From the NCBI RefSeq assembly GCF_902635505.1, contig NC_045428.1, positions 217,056,301 through 217,120,300 of the forward strand: DNA of 64,000 bases, in the 5' to 3' direction. How positions within the stretch are numbered: position 1 is the first letter of the stretch; each line of letters begins with the position of its first letter. Positions 62,812 through 64,000 of the stretch are shown here, one piece after another. Under the pieces are notes generated by a model. It was not told the origin of the DNA, did not search any database, and saw only the letters and a list, made by a program, of their open reading frames with translations. The DNA is from Sarcophilus harrisii. Its lineage: Eukaryota > Chordata > Mammalia > Dasyuromorphia > Dasyuridae. A program made the position numbers and the translations under genes.

Positions 62812-62985
62812 TCTTTTTTTTTTTTTTTTTTTTGGCTTTGTCTGCACTGAGGCAATTAGGGTTAAATGAATTGATCAGGGTCATATAACTAGTGTTAATT
62901 AAGTGTCTGAAGTTGGAGTTGAACTCAAGTTTTCCTGACTTTAGGGCTGACTATCTTTCCACTGCACCATCTAGGTCATCTAATG
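62812..62985 (-). repeat. Marsupial tRNA/MIR-derived SINE
   Basis: A poly-T run then 'actgaggcaattagggttaa', 'gttgaactcaagttttcctg' and 'ccactgcaccatctaggtc'. The stretch 60990-62810 holds no recognisable gene. Confidence 0.85.
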
Positions 62986-63339
62986 GCTTTGATTTTGAAC
63001 AAAGTACATACACAAAGATATACAAAGCAAGTACATAAAGGAATGTGTACCTGCAAATCAGGGAATTAGGTAAGACCTCAGGTAAGACTGGTGGCACTTG
63101 GGCTGTACTCTGAAAAAAGTGGATTTTTCACTAGGCAAAGTAGAGGGAATAGGATCTTAGCAAACATCAGAGGAAAGAGGTAGAATATTGTGTGTATTTG
63201 GCTCAGCAAATAGGTCAGTTGGACTGAGATAGATCTCACATAAAAGGAGGAATATAAAGACAAGTATGAAATAAGGAGAAGTAAGTGGGTGACTTATTAG
63301 CAATATAGAATCATAGATTTGGAGCTGGAGGGGATTTTT

Positions 63340-64000
63340 TTATTTAAAAAAATTTTTAGATAGCATTTTATTTTTCCAAATACATGCAAAGATAGTTTTA
63401 AACATTGACCTTTGCAAAATCTTATGTTGCAAATTTTTCTTTCTCTGCCCTTCTCCTCCCTCCCCTAGAGAGTAAGCAATCAGATATAAGTATCTGCACA
63501 TAATCTGCACATAAACGTGTGCAATTTTTAAAACACATTTCTATATTTGTGATGCTATGCAAGAAAAATTAGAGCAAAAGGAAAACAATCATAAGAATGA
63601 AAGGGAAAAAAGCAAACAAACAACAAAAACAAAAGGTGAAAATATTATGCTTAGATCCATTTTCAGTTTCTATAATTCTCTTTCTAGATTCAGATGGCAC
63701 TTTCTATCACAAGTCTATTGGAATTGTCTTGAATCACATCATTGTTGAAAAGAGCCAAGTCCATCACAAGTAATCATCACATGATCTTGTTACTGTATAT
63801 AGTGTTCTCTTGGTTCTGCTCACTTATCAGTTCATGTAAATCTTTCTAGGCTTTTCTGAAATCAGCCTGCTCATCATTTCTTATAGAACAATAACATTCC
63901 ATTATATTCATATACTAGAACTTATTCAGCCATTCTTTAGCTGATGAACATTCACTCAATTTCCAGTTCCTTGTCACTATAAAACATTTTTGCACATGTG
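63340..64000 (-). mobile_element. L1 LINE 3' end, reverse, cut by the window edge
   Basis: 'tagcattttatttttccaaa' starts the reverse tail. 'tcttggttctgctcacttat' and 'cattctttagctgatgaaca' are its ORF2 end. It continues beyond the window. Confidence 0.85.

Overview
The window looks like mammalian, most likely marsupial, autosomal DNA. It is AT-rich and about half of it is recognisable interspersed repeats: an L1 family whose ORF2 tail and pyrimidine-rich 3' end recur at least a dozen times, tRNA/MIR-derived SINEs with the phrase 'gttaagtgacttgcccaggg', hAT-type DNA elements, antisense L2/CR1 and solo LTRs. I recognise these families from memory; no database search was run. Multi-exon genes with GT-AG introns rule out a prokaryote.

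Three host genes lie in the order ASMTL (+, 1781-6146, last three exons), SLC25A6 (+, 25008-28887, complete) and an IL3RA-type cytokine receptor (-, 38418-59125, C-terminal exons). Human PAR1 has the same neighbours in the same relative orientation: ASMTL and SLC25A6 run together and IL3RA converges on SLC25A6. In marsupials this block is known to be autosomal.

Region by region: 1-715 is an L1 tail. 1781-6146 holds the ASMTL methyltransferase exons, with a decayed second copy of the terminal exon at 7498-7705. 8-24 kb is gene-poor: SINEs, MIR, antisense L2, an ORF1-type LINE, L1 fragments, a solo LTR inside an old L1 and one unrecognised 119-codon ORF. 24.5-25.8 kb is a CpG island driving SLC25A6 (four exons, 298 residues; a young L1 sits in intron 1). 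29-38 kb is repeats, including L1 copies with clear target-site duplications. 38.4-59.1 kb carries the receptor exons. Their introns hold solo LTRs, a processed NOM1 pseudogene that was itself hit by an LTR, and a three-deep nest of LINEs. 59-64 kb is more repeats; no further receptor exon was recognised there.

The three genes do not form a pathway: a methyltransferase-like protein, the mitochondrial ADP/ATP carrier 3 and an interleukin receptor alpha chain. Their shared interest is conserved synteny. The most unusual local structures are the duplicated decayed ASMTL exon, complementary (AC)n/(GT)n tracts flanking the receptor box-1 exon, a 52-base segment copied into a nearby L1, two candidate L1 3' transductions and two candidate receptor microexons.
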